Shown in pieces: positions 44,778-54,735 of a stretch of 64,000 bases of DNA. This stretch comes from Anthonomus grandis grandis (Eukaryota > Arthropoda > Insecta > Coleoptera > Curculionidae). Below the pieces are notes generated by a model. That model was not told the origin of the DNA. It did no database searches and worked only from the letters and a program-made list of their open reading frames with translations. Position 1 is the stretch's first letter, and each line of letters starts with the position of its first letter. The stretch is from assembly GCF_022605725.1 (NCBI RefSeq), contig NC_065551.1, positions 9,548,001 to 9,612,000 of the forward strand, read 5' to 3'. A program made the translations under genes and the position numbers.

Positions 44778-45436
44778 TCAGAAGTGGGATCTGGATCTGC
44801 TCATCCACAAAGCAATGAGACTGGAGAAGATAAGTGGAGATACTTGCTTGAGCAACAAAATAAAAAAATTATGCCTTTATTAAAAACGCTAAAGCCAAAG
44901 GAAACGCCCAATGATATTTATCTACCTAAATTTGACCCTGACGGCAAAAACGCTGACGCGCAATCCTGGTTGGCGACAGCAGATATCTGCATGGCTGAAG
45001 AAACGCTTAATGGGGCTCCGCTTATGATTGTGCTGAGCAAAGCATTTAAAGGTCGAATTGGCTATCGCAAATATCTTATGCTGGTATGACTTGGACTGAA
45101 TTTAAGGATATTTTTTCGGCAAGATATTGCGATAATGAAACCACAGCGGCATCTTTAATCAATTTAAACAATGGTAGGCCCAAAGACGGAGAATGTTTGG
45201 CTGCGTATGGTGCTGAACAAATGACAACACTTATGCCACGATGGAAAAAGCTAACAATTGAGGAAATTGCAGCGGCCACGGTTCTTGCACATATTTCCCA
45301 ATTTGAGCCACGCGTCAGGCAAATTTTCTACACAACAAATGTCAAAACTCGTAGTATGTTGCAACAAGAACTATTAGCAGTGTCATTCTCAAAAATTAAG
45401 AACGAATCCAACGATCGCGTTCGGCGATGGGCCTGA
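44743..45436 (+). pseudogene. Gypsy Gag capsid region, frameshifted
   Basis: Starts MADKPSESPPTSEVGSGS within the 5' LTR, with DIYLPKFDPDGKNADAQSWL (capsid start). It shifts frame near 45075-45085 and continues as WTEFKDIFSARYCDNETTA and IAAATVLAHISQFEPRVR. Layout and length fit the Gag of gypsy elements with a retrotrans_gag-type core. It is non-functional because of the frameshift. Confidence 0.75.
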
Positions 45437-46232
45437 TCTTAAGAGATTTAAACCACCCGTGCCATTGCAAATAAAATGTTATTTTTATGGGAAAATGGGA
45501 CACAAATCGTCCGTGTGTCGCGCAAAAAGTGGGCAACCCAGCGGGTTAAAATCAACTCATGGAATGGCAATAAAGGGAAGGTCGTCACCAACAATGGTAA
45601 AATCACCAACAATAAAGCCAAACATCACCTGTTTCAAATGCAACGAAGTGGGACACTTTGCCTCTAACTGCTCTAAATTTAAGAGCAAACAAGGAAGTAG
45701 CAGCGGAGCAGGACCATCACACGATAGACGAGTAGACATGTGTTTGATAAACACGCCAATGGGGACTCTGCGTCACCACGGTGAGTCATTTTCATTTTGT
45801 TATGATTCGGGAGCTGAATGTTCACTTATTAAAGAATCTGTATCTATTAAATTAAGTAGCCAGCGAATTAATAATATTATTATCATGACCGGTATAGGAC
45901 AAACTAGCGTAAAAAAGTATTTTACAAATTTTATGTGCTGTTGAGATCGATAATATTTGCCTCGAAGTATTATTTCACGTACTCCCTGACTATTGCTTGC
46001 GTTATGATATTATGATAGGCCGTGATATTTTAAGCCAAAGCATTACTGTTTATATGAGCATAAGCGAGATAAAATTGAGTAAGGTCAATTTTGTCAACGT
46101 ATGCATTAGAAATGAACCTGATGTTATTGATTTTGAAAATATCGCTGCTGATGTAGAAATAAATCTTAAACAACAAATTTTAAAGATAACTTTACAAAAG
46201 GGATTCCTAAACGCCGTGTTATTACAGACCCT
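45437..46232 (+). pseudogene. Gypsy nucleocapsid and protease
   Basis: Two zinc knuckles: the first, CYFYGKMGHKSSVC, has Tyr in place of the second Cys; the second, CFKCNEVGHFASNC, is complete. Protease follows with CYDSGAECSLI (DSG active site, about 45800). After a stop at 45942 and a frame change it shows YDIMIGRDIL (about 46003). The acidic spacer ends at 46236, overlapping the RT start. Confidence 0.75.
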
Positions 46233-46745
46233 ATGAAAATTCGACTAAAAGATCCAAATAGGACGGTTTGTCGACGACCGTATAGGTTAAGTCCGGAAGA
46301 GCATCAAATTGTACGAAATAAAATTGAGGAATTGTTAGATGCGAATGTAATTCGTCCTAGTTTATCTCCATTTGCAAGTCCCATTTTACTTGTTAAAAAA
46401 AAGGATGGTTTAGACCGTATGTGAGTCGACTATAGGGAATTAAACGACAATACAATTCCAGATAGGTTTCCTCTGCCCTTAATTTCCGATCAAATTGCTA
46501 AGTTACATGGTGGACATTATTTTACGACCTTAGACATGGCAAGTGGGTTCCATCAGATTCCCGTGCATGAAGACTCAGTCGAAGACACAGCTTTTGTAAC
46601 ACCTGATGGACAGTACGAGTACTTGGCGATGCCTTTTGGCCTTCGCAATGCTCCTTCTGTTTATCAACGTTTATTGGACTCGCGTCATATTTTCGTCAAT
46701 TTATTTCAAAATTCTCTCAAATTATGGCACCTTTGTACGCACTGA
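46233..46745 (+). pseudogene. Gypsy RT with its active site deleted
   Basis: The frame runs from MKIRLKDPNRTVCRRPYRL through SPFASPILLVKKKDG, has a TGA-type break after DRM (46424), then DYRELNDNTIP, TLDMASGFHQIPVHE, EYLAMPFGLRNAPSVYQRLL. Immediately after YQRLL it jumps to a downstream block (FQNSLKLW), so the YxDD segment and following strands are missing. Confidence 0.75.
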
Positions 46746-48530
46746 CTTCTAGCAAAAACATAATTGAATGGAAAGAAAGCCACGAAAAAATAAGACAAAA
46801 AATCATAAATATGCTTACTAACGAACCTGTCCTAATGATATTTAACCCTAATGGTCCTGTCGAATTGCATATTGACGCTAGTTCGATTGGTCATGGTGCG
46901 ATAGTGATGCGGAAAAATAATGATAAACTTTGTGTAGTTGCTTATTTCACTAAACGGACTACTGCTGCAGAATCAAAATACCATTCGTATGAGCGAGAAA
47001 CACTCGCAGTTGTCAACTCGGTACGGCATTTCAGACAATATCTTTTTGAGCGGAGATTTACGGTAATAACTGGCTGTAACTCCTTGCAATCTTCTCGTAA
47101 AAAGCTTGATCTTACCCCGCGAATACATAGGTGGTGGGCATTTTTACAATCGTTCGATTTTGATATTATTCACAGGGATGGTGAACGAATGTGTCATGTT
47201 GACTTCTTTTCAAGAAATCCATTACCAATACCCAAAACACATTGTTTTGAAAAGGTCGAACAAAAGATTATTAACATAGCCGACTTATCTGATAATTGGC
47301 TTCTCGCAGAACAACAACACGATAGTGAAATTCTAAACCTAATAACCGAGATTAACGAAAACAAATTAAATGACGATAAAGCAAAAACCTACGAGCTAAG
47401 ATCAGGCATTTTACATCATAAAATTCAAAGGAACGGAAAAACGCGTTGTTTAGCAATTATTCCTCGCGCGTTTCGCTGGTCCGTTATTAATAATGTTCAC
47501 GAATCTATGATGCACCTTGGATGGGAAAAGACCCTGGAGGTATCGTATACCTTATACGATCTATACTGGTTTGAACATATGTCAAAATATGTTCGAAAAT
47601 TTGTTGAAAATTGTATAACATGCGCAGCATCCAAATCACGTCCCAGCAGAGTTCAGTCTGAATTGCATCTCAAACCAAAAGTCACAATTCCATGGCACAC
47701 CGTTCACATTGATGCTACCGGAAAATTAAGCGGTAAAAGGAATAAAAAAGAGTATGTTTTCGTTTTAATTGATGCCTTTACTAAATTTGTTTTGCTAATT
47801 CATACGTTAAATATAGACACCATAAGTAGTATTAGAGCGGTAAAAGAAAGCGTTTCATTGTTTGGGGCGCCTAATAGAATTATCGCTGATCAAGGTCGTT
47901 GTTTCGCTAGTTAAGAATTCCGTGAGTTTTGTCAAAATAGTAATATCGCATTACATTTAATCGCGACCGGCAGTTCTCGGGCGAACGGTCAGGTAGAACG
48001 GATTATGAGTACTTTGATTTATGCTAACGGCAGTAGAAACTAGTAACGATCGTTCTTGGCAAGATGCACTTCCTGACGTTCAGTTAGCTTTAAATAGCTC
48101 TGTTAGCAAAGTAACGAAATGTAGTCCTTTGGAATTAATGATTGGAAAAGTCGCTATACCACTTGATTTAATGGCAAATGATGATTAAACTTATGAAATT
48201 GATATTGCTGAAATTAGAAAGCAAGCTGAAGATAATATTGCAAAAAATAGTCAATATGATAAGCATAGGTTTGATAGCACTAAAGCAAAAGTTACTAAAT
48301 TTTCTGTCGGTGATTGTGTGTTATTACATAATGAAGAACGAAATCAAACCAAGCTTGATCCGAAGTATAGAGGTCCCTTTAAAATAATTGAATTACTAGA
48401 TGGCGATAGATATGGTTTAAAAAATCTAAAAGCTAATCGAACCTATAAGTATGCTCATGATCGGTTACGTAAAATGCCAGAAAACTATGCTTATCATGAT
48501 GACGATTTAACAAATTCAGACACAGTTTAA
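46724..48530 (+). pseudogene. Gypsy RNase H, integrase and C-terminal domain
   Basis: The frame 46724-47914 holds the RT tail (MAPLYALTSSKNIIEWKES) and RNase H: LHIDASSIGHGAI (Asp), YHSYERETLAVVNSVRHFR (Glu), and VITGCNSLQ, where the usual TD is TG, removing a catalytic Asp. The integrase zinc finger has H-x-H (VHESMMHLG) and C-x2-C (CITCAAS). The core has TVHIDATGKL and IIADQGRCFAS, a TAA at 47912-47914, then ANGQVERIMSTL (third residue Glu). Stops near 48042 and several indels follow. The final frame 48318-48530 (KLDPKYRGPFKIIELL) is the usual gypsy C-terminal domain. Confidence 0.8.
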
Positions 48531-48561
48531 AACCTATTAATTTATAAATTATTATTGTATT

Positions 48562-48891
48562 TTGATTTTTGGTAAAATTATTTTGTTGTTTTTTGTTGTT
48601 TGTACAAACACTTTAGTGATGACAAGCCCTTATACTTATTTAAACCATAATGTTATCTATAATAGTAATAAGGCCCTTTATCGTACTTTTCATGAGAATA
48701 ATATTAATCTGTGTGGAATTTTGGAGTCTAATCACGCCAGTAACTTTGGTTCAGACTTGGCATCATTATTACATGCGCATATTTTCAAATATTTTAAAAT
48801 TAATATTTCATCGAATAAATTGTCTTTGAATCATCAAATTAATGAGTCTGAACTAGTTACTGATCGTGAATTGGATTCTTCTTTTTTATAG
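48562..48891 (+). pseudogene. Possible LINE leader or ORF1 remnant
   Basis: A 109-codon frame directly upstream of the LINE ORF2, ending two bases before its ATG. It starts with a hydrophobic stretch (IILLFFVVCTNTLVM) and has no recognisable motif. Part of it (48562-48600) may still be 3' leader of the gypsy element. Confidence 0.3.
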
Positions 48892-48893
48892 AC

Positions 48894-51543
48894 ATGTCCA
48901 CGAAAATTGAATCTCATTCATGTTCATATTCTACTAGTAAAATTGAAATTAGCTCCTCGAAAAATTTAAGTATCTTTATTCTTAATATACAATCCCTAAG
49001 AAACAAGATGGATGAGCTTCATCTTTTGCTGGACACATGTAATTTTCCTGATATTGTACTTCTGACTGAGCACTGGTTGAGGCCTAGTGAATGTTTTTTA
49101 ATATCTGATTATCTTCCTATATCAAATTTTTGTCGTCAACAATCTATACACGGAGGAACCATGATCTTGGCTTGGCAAACAATTGAAACGATTTTTTGTA
49201 ATATTGATAAGTATGATAATCTTCTGTTAGAGAATGTTTTTGAATTCTCTCTTTCTTTTTGTAAGCGTTTTAATTTATATATTCTTTGTGTTTATAGGCC
49301 ACCTACAGGAGATATTGCTATGTCTCTGGACAAACTTGATTCTATTTTATCCCAGTTGTCCCTACACTCTAAGGTTATATTGGCTGGTGACTTTAATATC
49401 AACTACACTGATGAAACCTTGCCACGTACTTCTCTTTTAAGTATTTTAAATTCTTACGACTTGAAAATGCACGTTCTTTCTCCCACACGAATAACTTCTT
49501 CATCTGCAACTACAATTGACTTTTGAATTTCTGTACAAATTTTGATGACGTTTTATGCACAGTACTCCCATCTGGTATTTCCGACCATGAAGCTATTCTT
49601 GCTAAAATGCCATATAATACTGTATCATCTTCATCTCATTATATGGGAAGAATTTTCAGCAGGAGAAATTTCAATGCTTTTTCTGCTGCTACAGCTTCGG
49701 TAAATTGGAATGCACTTGAAACGGCTTCTGACCCACTTACTTTATTTTTTCAAGTTCTGTGTGATAAGATCAATCAGTGCTTTCCTAAAATGAGGCTTAA
49801 AACTAAGAAATGAAAACCATGGGTTACAAGAGGCCTTAGAATTTCTGCTAAAAACCTCCGTTTTTTGAATAAATTGTGCAAATATACCACAAATGAAAAT
49901 ATCCTTGTATATCATCAGAAATACCGTAGTCTGTACAGAAAGACAATTAAAGCAGCAAAATCTAATTATTATAGGGATCGCTTAAATATGTCATCAAATA
50001 GGCAAAGAGAGTGTTGGTCGATTATTAATGATTTTAGACATTGCCATAGAAAAGTATCGGAACCGGAGTTAAGACCTGACATTTTAAACGACTATTATTG
50101 TGATATACCTAATATCTTGCTCAAGGGCATTCGTAGTAACATTGATCCCTTACACTATCTTCAACAAGTGTCGGTTGAGCATTCATTTTTCTTTCATCCT
50201 GTCGAACTTACCGAAGTAAAAAATGAAATCAAACGCCTAAAAAATCATAAATCATCTGGAGCTGATGGGATATCTTCGAGGTTATTACTCTTTTTGCCTG
50301 ATTCAGCCTTAAATGCTTTAGTTTCTGCCATAAACAATTCTTTACATAATGGCATTTTTCCTTCATGTTTAAAAGAGGCAGTGGTTATCCCTCTTCATAA
50401 GGGTGGAGATTTGGATCAGCCTTGTAATTTCCGTCCCATTTCTATTTTGTCTACCCTCTCTAAGATAGTTGAAAAACTTCTTAGGCATTTGACTGTGTGG
50501 ATCATGGAATACTGTTATCTAAGCTCGATAAATATGGTTTTAGAGGCGTAGCGTTGCGATGGCTTGAGTCCTATCTATCAAATCGTACTCAGAAGGTTAC
50601 AGTGTCTGGGCGTTTGTCTGCTTCTAGATCCCTAAAATGCGGCGTTCCCCAGGGTTCAGTGTTGGGACCACTGTTATTTTTACTGTATGTGGATGACTTG
50701 AGTTCATTGAAACTGGGCAGGGTGGTTCAGTTTGCTGATGATACCACCATACTATGGAGCCATAAAAATTCTGATTATATTAAGACTTGTATCCTTGAAG
50801 ACCTTCAGATTTTATCAGGGTGGTGTGCTTCCAACAGGCTCGTGTTTAATGTAAGAAAGACGTCTATTATGGGGTTTAAGTGCGATGTTCAGGGTCTGAT
50901 GTTTGACGAAAATTCCCTCTTGCAGAATAAAGAGTGCTGCAAGTTCCTAGGAATTACCATTGATGGTCGCCTTCAGTTTGAAGATCATATTTTACATCTA
51001 GCTGGGAAATTATCTTCTGGATGTTTCGCAGTAAGAATGGCAATACAAGAATGGCTGGGAGGGGTGGTTGCACGTTCAGTGTACTTTTCACTTATTGAAT
51101 CTCATATTCGGTATGGCTTGCCTTTTTGGGGTTTAACCAATAAGGGGCTACTTAACATTATCTTTGTTATACAAAAAAAAGCAGTTAGATACCTGTGTTC
51201 TGCTAAGTTAAGAGATTCTTGCAAACCCCTCTTCATTTCTGAAAAAATCCTAACTTTTTTTTCACTCTTTATCTTAGAAACAGCTGCTCTTATTCACAAA
51301 ATTCCCAAACTACCCTCTGACACTGGCCATTTGACTCGTCGTGTAAATGATGTTCCCCTACCTATTCCTACGTCTTCCCTTACCAAAAACTCATTAATTT
51401 ACATAAGTAAAAAAATTTACAATCATGTTCCTCTGTGTGTTAGACATATATCGGATGTTAAGAAATTTAAAAGAGAATTAAAGTCGCTTTTATTGGCTAA
51501 GGCATATTATAACCTGGATGACTTTTTTAATGATAGGTTTTAA
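48894..51543 (+). pseudogene. CR1-like LINE ORF2: endonuclease and RT
   Basis: The endonuclease has LNIQSLRNKMDELHLLL, LYILCVYRPPTGD, VILAGDFNINY and SGISDHEAIL, with a stop after TTIDF at 49524-49526. The linker KPWVTRGLRISAKNLR follows a stop at 49812. The RT has KSSGADGISSRLL, CNFRPISILSTLSKIVEKLL, then a deletion (about 50485) that removes part of motif A and shifts into FDCVDHGILLSKLDKYGF. It continues with GVPQGSVLGPLLFLLYVDDL and VVQFADDTTILW (FADD active box) and an intact 348-codon C-terminal frame to 51543. It is the same family as 33430-34460 and close to 57354-60368. Confidence 0.8.
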
Positions 51544-52101
51544 CCTTGGACATGTTGGAAAGTTTTCTTTTTTTCCTTTTTTCTTCTCTAGTTTTGTCAA
51601 CAAGTTTACCTTTATTTAGTAATTGGTTGTATTATTTAGTTATCTTTAATTTAAGTATGTTCAAAAAGTCTTGTCTTCTTGTGTTTAATTTTGTTCATTG
51701 TTTTGTCAATTTTTGAAATTGTATTTGTGTTTTGTTTTTTTAGCTTGTAGGATGCTTGTACACAAGATTATTCTTACGTAATATAGCACATTTTCTTTCT
51801 TTCTTTCTTTCTTTGTTTTATTATTAGTCTTATGTAGGTAGCAACTATTTACTAGATGTAAGGGGTAGTTAAAATTAAATGAATTATTAGATTTAAATCA
51901 TGGTTGTGTTATCACTAAAAAAAAATAATGTTATCTTTCACTGGATTTAAGTGAAAATGATTTAAAATAATGTTTAATTATGTTAAATTTGAGTTATTTT
52001 TTTAAGAAAGTCATAACACCCGAACGATTTTTTTTTCTGTTATCAAAATTTTCTTGTTATAGCTGAGACACACGAGGACGTGTGATCTGTCAGTATGGCC
52101 G

Positions 52102-52420
52102 TGTCGTAGTAGCTGCTAAACGTCAAGCCTTATCAAGCTTGGGTGGAATCGCGGAGAATGCCGAATGTATTCTCGGGGAAGTACCGAAGTGATGGAAGTG
52201 CTGCTTGCACACACGGGACTGAGGCAGTCACGATTTGGGATTATCGTCAAGATCACCGCGTTTAGCGATAAGCCAATCTTTTTCTATCTCTGTATTTTTA
52301 CAACTGTATGTTGTTTATTTGGAATAATTATTATTCGTGGATAGTTTGTGACTTCATAGTTTTGTGCAAAGACAGTGTGTTTCGATTATGGCTGACAAAC
52401 CCTCAGAGAGTCCTCCGACA
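52102..52420 (+). repeat. 3' LTR of the nested gypsy element
   Basis: Direct repeat of 44435-44777, 319 bp, ending CCGACA at the 'tata' duplication. Confidence 0.9.
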
Positions 52421-52424
52421 TATA

Positions 52425-52757
52425 TATTATCAGTTTGATAATATTATAACAAAAAAGTTATGCCATCTAAAAGTGAACAATGCCATAGCTCGCGCCCTCT
52501 AGTAGTAACATTAAAACTAGTTAAACATTTGACTTTCTCGTTACAAATAACCCATAGATTCCTAATTTTGTGCCTTCAAAAACTTTTCGTCCAAAAATTA
52601 TTACAAAAAAATATAAATTAAAATAAAACTTTGACACCCTGTAACTTTAAAACGGTGCACATTTCAACAATACTGTAATTGAAGTTTTTCGTCTAATTTT
52701 GAGCATGGAATGCACTGTTAAAATCCTTTACACTAATTTTGGGACACCCTGTATACA
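52425..52757. repeat. MITE-like piece inside the MULE
   Basis: Ends with gggacaccctgtata (52741-52755) next to the MULE exon and has an inner tgacaccctgta (52634-52645). Its other end would lie left of the gypsy insertion near 44400 but could not be fixed. It sits between the RHLYDIWRY block and the LILEDV block of the transposase gene, so it probably entered the MULE before the gypsy element did. Confidence 0.45.
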
Positions 52758-54106
52758 TACCTCCATATATCATATAGATGCCTGATTTGTCGTTCTGTTG
52801 GATTTGACTGAGCATTAGCTAATACTAACGCCAGTGCCAGTTTGGAATCTTCCACTTCTTGTGAATTTTCTAGTAAGAGCTCATGATAATTTCGCGCACT
52901 ATCACTGGTCATACCTTCATCAAAATATTTGAAAAAAGTGTCACGAATATTTGAAGCAATCCTCAGATAGCTATAGGCTTCGGCAACATTTACACGATGG
53001 GAGTGCTCAAACTTAATCTACAAAGAATATTCGGAATATAAACATTTTTTTTTCCAATTTTACAAATAGCAGTAAAAATAAATCGGTGTAATTATTATTC
53101 ACATAAAACTTCTCTCGCTGTAAAGCTTAAAGTTGTATATCTACGCCAGTGCGTTAAGAAGCTCTTAACTCACGCATTTTCAGGTAGAAAAGCGACTACA
53201 TAAAAAAAAATTCATGCAGACAGCAGGATTCGATCTCGAGACCTTCAGATTACTAGTCAGCGCTTAAACCGCGAAGCTACTAGGGATGTTTAATGAAAGT
53301 GGTTTTAAGCGCTAGTTATTGTTATAGCGACTATTTTAGTATTCACATGATATAAATTATTTCAAAAAACAAATTTTTTGGACATGTACCTATTGATTCA
53401 CGTATTGTTAAGCAATATACATAAGCTGCCAAAATGTCAAATCAATCGGACAATTACAAGTGTGTGAAAAATCGATCTCAAAATTTGATGACAGACAGAC
53501 AGACAGGTGAAGTTAAATAAAAACATTTAATAAACAAAACCTGTCTATTTACAAGAGTAACATTTAGAGGTTAGGGGGTAGAAAAATATTTTGCATTCAG
53601 CTTTAAAACAAATTATTACCTACAAGGTAGAAGTTCCTGTTTATTTTTTTTTTGCTGAAGGGGGTAACTTAGTAATAATTATAACAATACTTACATTGAT
53701 ACAAACATTAAATCCGCTTTTCAATAGTTCGTCGTTCTTGATCGTGTTGCTGTTGATTTTCTTATAGAGAATATCAATGGTGGCATTGCATTCTTTATCC
53801 TGCGTTCTGAAGTCTTTTCGCTTCCTATCTTTAACCTTGTCAAAGCTGTTATGTTGACATTTAAATGTTTTTCGATAAATATATCTTTTCGCAGAGGGGT
53901 AAGTGTAACGCACAATTAGTGCAAGTTTTGATGCTGAACTCCGCAATCCACCTATCACACCAAGCACTATTCTCTTCATGCGGACCAGATGGTGTTTTAA
54001 CCCTTATACAAGCAGCAAACTCATTTCCAGTTGAATTACATTCAAACTGGTGTAGCATTAAATTAGATGAACCACAAATATCAGTTAAAATATGTTTATA
54101 ATCCAT
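52758..54106 (-). pseudogene. MULE transposase, N-terminal part with an intron
   Basis: The ATG at 54106-54104 starts MDYKHILTDICGSSNLMLHQ. WIAEFSIKTCTN follows, and after a frameshift near 53880-53900 SAKRYIYRKTFKCQHNSFDK (Cys/His zinc-ligand pattern, WRKY-GCM1-like) and KKINSNTIKNDELLKSGFN. The exon closes at NVCIN/GTAAGT (53695/53694). A second exon opens after ttgtAG (53019-53018) with IKFEHSHRVNVAEAYSYLRI (His-x-His ligand) and DSARNYHELLLENSQEVEDS. It runs to RHLYDIWRY at about 52760, where a MITE-like insert begins. The splice sites restore the family reading. Catalytic and SWIM parts are at 42676-44400. Confidence 0.8.
53140..53290 (-). repeat. tRNA-derived SINE in the MULE intron
   Basis: On the minus strand a tRNA-like head shows an A-box-like tagcttcgcggtttaagcg (53279-53261) and a B-box-like gatcgaatcctg (53235-53224), spaced as in a polymerase III promoter. 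A T-rich segment follows. The neighbouring gacagacagacagacaggtg (53493-53512) is a tail motif often seen with such repeats and may belong to another copy. Confidence 0.5.
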
Positions 54107-54277
54107 TGCGAAAAATAGAATTAGTTAAACTATTGTAAACGAAAGTAAACGTAAGACATTAAAACTTGGCGCGCCGTTAAACTATCACGCCACAATAAAA
54201 ATGACAAATCAATCTCGTTGGCGCTGCCTGCAGTAAACAATGGCCGGCAGCGACGCCGAAAAATGAAAACAATTGTC

Positions 54278-54423
54278 TACTGCGATTCAGAGTATTACGA
54301 TTTGGGCGATGTGCTGAATCGCAGTAAACAATGGCATTCAAGCATACGCGTATTTGCTAAGCCATTCTTCACTGCGTTTTGGAGCACAGTCGCTCTGTAT
54401 AATAGTAAAGAATGGTAATACGC
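54278..54423. repeat. MULE right terminal inverted repeat
   Basis: Inverse of 41677-41822, followed by the 9 bp duplication at 54424-54432. Confidence 0.95.
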
Positions 54424-54434
54424 GGCCGGTCAAC

Positions 54435-54590
54435 TGTCAACGGGCTCTTACCTAACCCAATTCACACTGTCAACGTCAAGACAAAGTTTAACTTAAATAT
54501 TGAAAATTTATCGGTATTAAAATGCGGCGAAGTTACTAGTACTTCGCTCGAAAGGTGTCGGGTGCGAAAAATACTGTGGCGGCTCTGACA
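54435..54590 (-). repeat. 3' LTR of the BEL/Pao element
   Basis: 156 bp, from TGTCAGAGCC (minus strand, 54590) to CGTTGACA (54435), with inverted TGTCA/TGACA tips. Assigned by the polypurine tract and tips; the partner LTR is outside the window. Confidence 0.65.
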
Positions 54591-54735
54591 TCCTCCCACC
54601 TGAGTCAGGTTTTAATACAAAAAACATAGCTCACCAAATATCAGAGATAAAAAATAAGGAATTATAAAAGGCATCAGATTACATTAACAAAATTTAAACA
54701 AACTACTAACTAGACATGCAAAACTAATGCGTCAA

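Larger units (their letters stand above)
48562..51814 (+). mobile_element. CR1-like LINE inside the gypsy element
   Basis: A non-LTR retrotransposon inserted between the gypsy pol stop (48530) and the 3' LTR. ORF2 pieces span 48894-51543 and the 3' end carries a (CTTT)n run (51793-51814), in line with LINEs that terminate in microsatellites rather than poly-A. The 5' border is uncertain (48540-48620). Confidence 0.7.
44435..52420 (+). mobile_element. Ty3/gypsy retrotransposon inserted in the MULE
   Basis: LTRs (44435-44777 and 52102-52420) start TGTCGTAGT and end CCGACA. They are flanked by 'tata' on both sides (44431-44434 and 52421-52424), consistent with a 4 bp target duplication. The primer-binding candidate tcagaagtgggat follows the 5' LTR. 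Gag, protease, RT, RNase H, integrase and a chromo-like tail follow to 48530, and a CR1-like LINE sits between pol and the 3' LTR. Confidence 0.9.
41677..54423 (-). mobile_element. Mutator-like element (MULE) with nested insertions
   Basis: Terminal inverted repeats of 146 bp (41677-41822 and 54278-54423; five mismatches counted) begin gcgtattaccattctttact. They are flanked by a 9 bp direct duplication, ggccggtca (41668-41676 and 54424-54432), the length expected for MULEs. A minus-strand transposase with MULE and SWIM domains lies inside, close to both ends. It is split by an 8 kb gypsy element (44435-52420). Subtracting that insert leaves about 4.8 kb, which also carries a MITE-like piece (52425-52757) and a SINE. 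The right end abuts a BEL LTR two bases beyond the duplication. Confidence 0.9.

Noticed and set aside
48178..48387. 69-codon Lys/Leu-rich frame as a gene
   Set aside because: Out-of-frame shadow of the gypsy integrase-to-chromo region.
53140..53290. A functional tRNA gene
   Set aside because: A and B boxes are present but a cloverleaf with proper acceptor and anticodon arms does not form by eye; a SINE fits better.
41677..54432. A giant virus-like or Maverick element bounded by the 146 bp inverted repeats
   Set aside because: The contents resolve into a MULE transposase plus a nested gypsy element and LINE; no polymerase B, capsid or packaging ATPase genes are present, and the 9 bp duplication fits a MULE.
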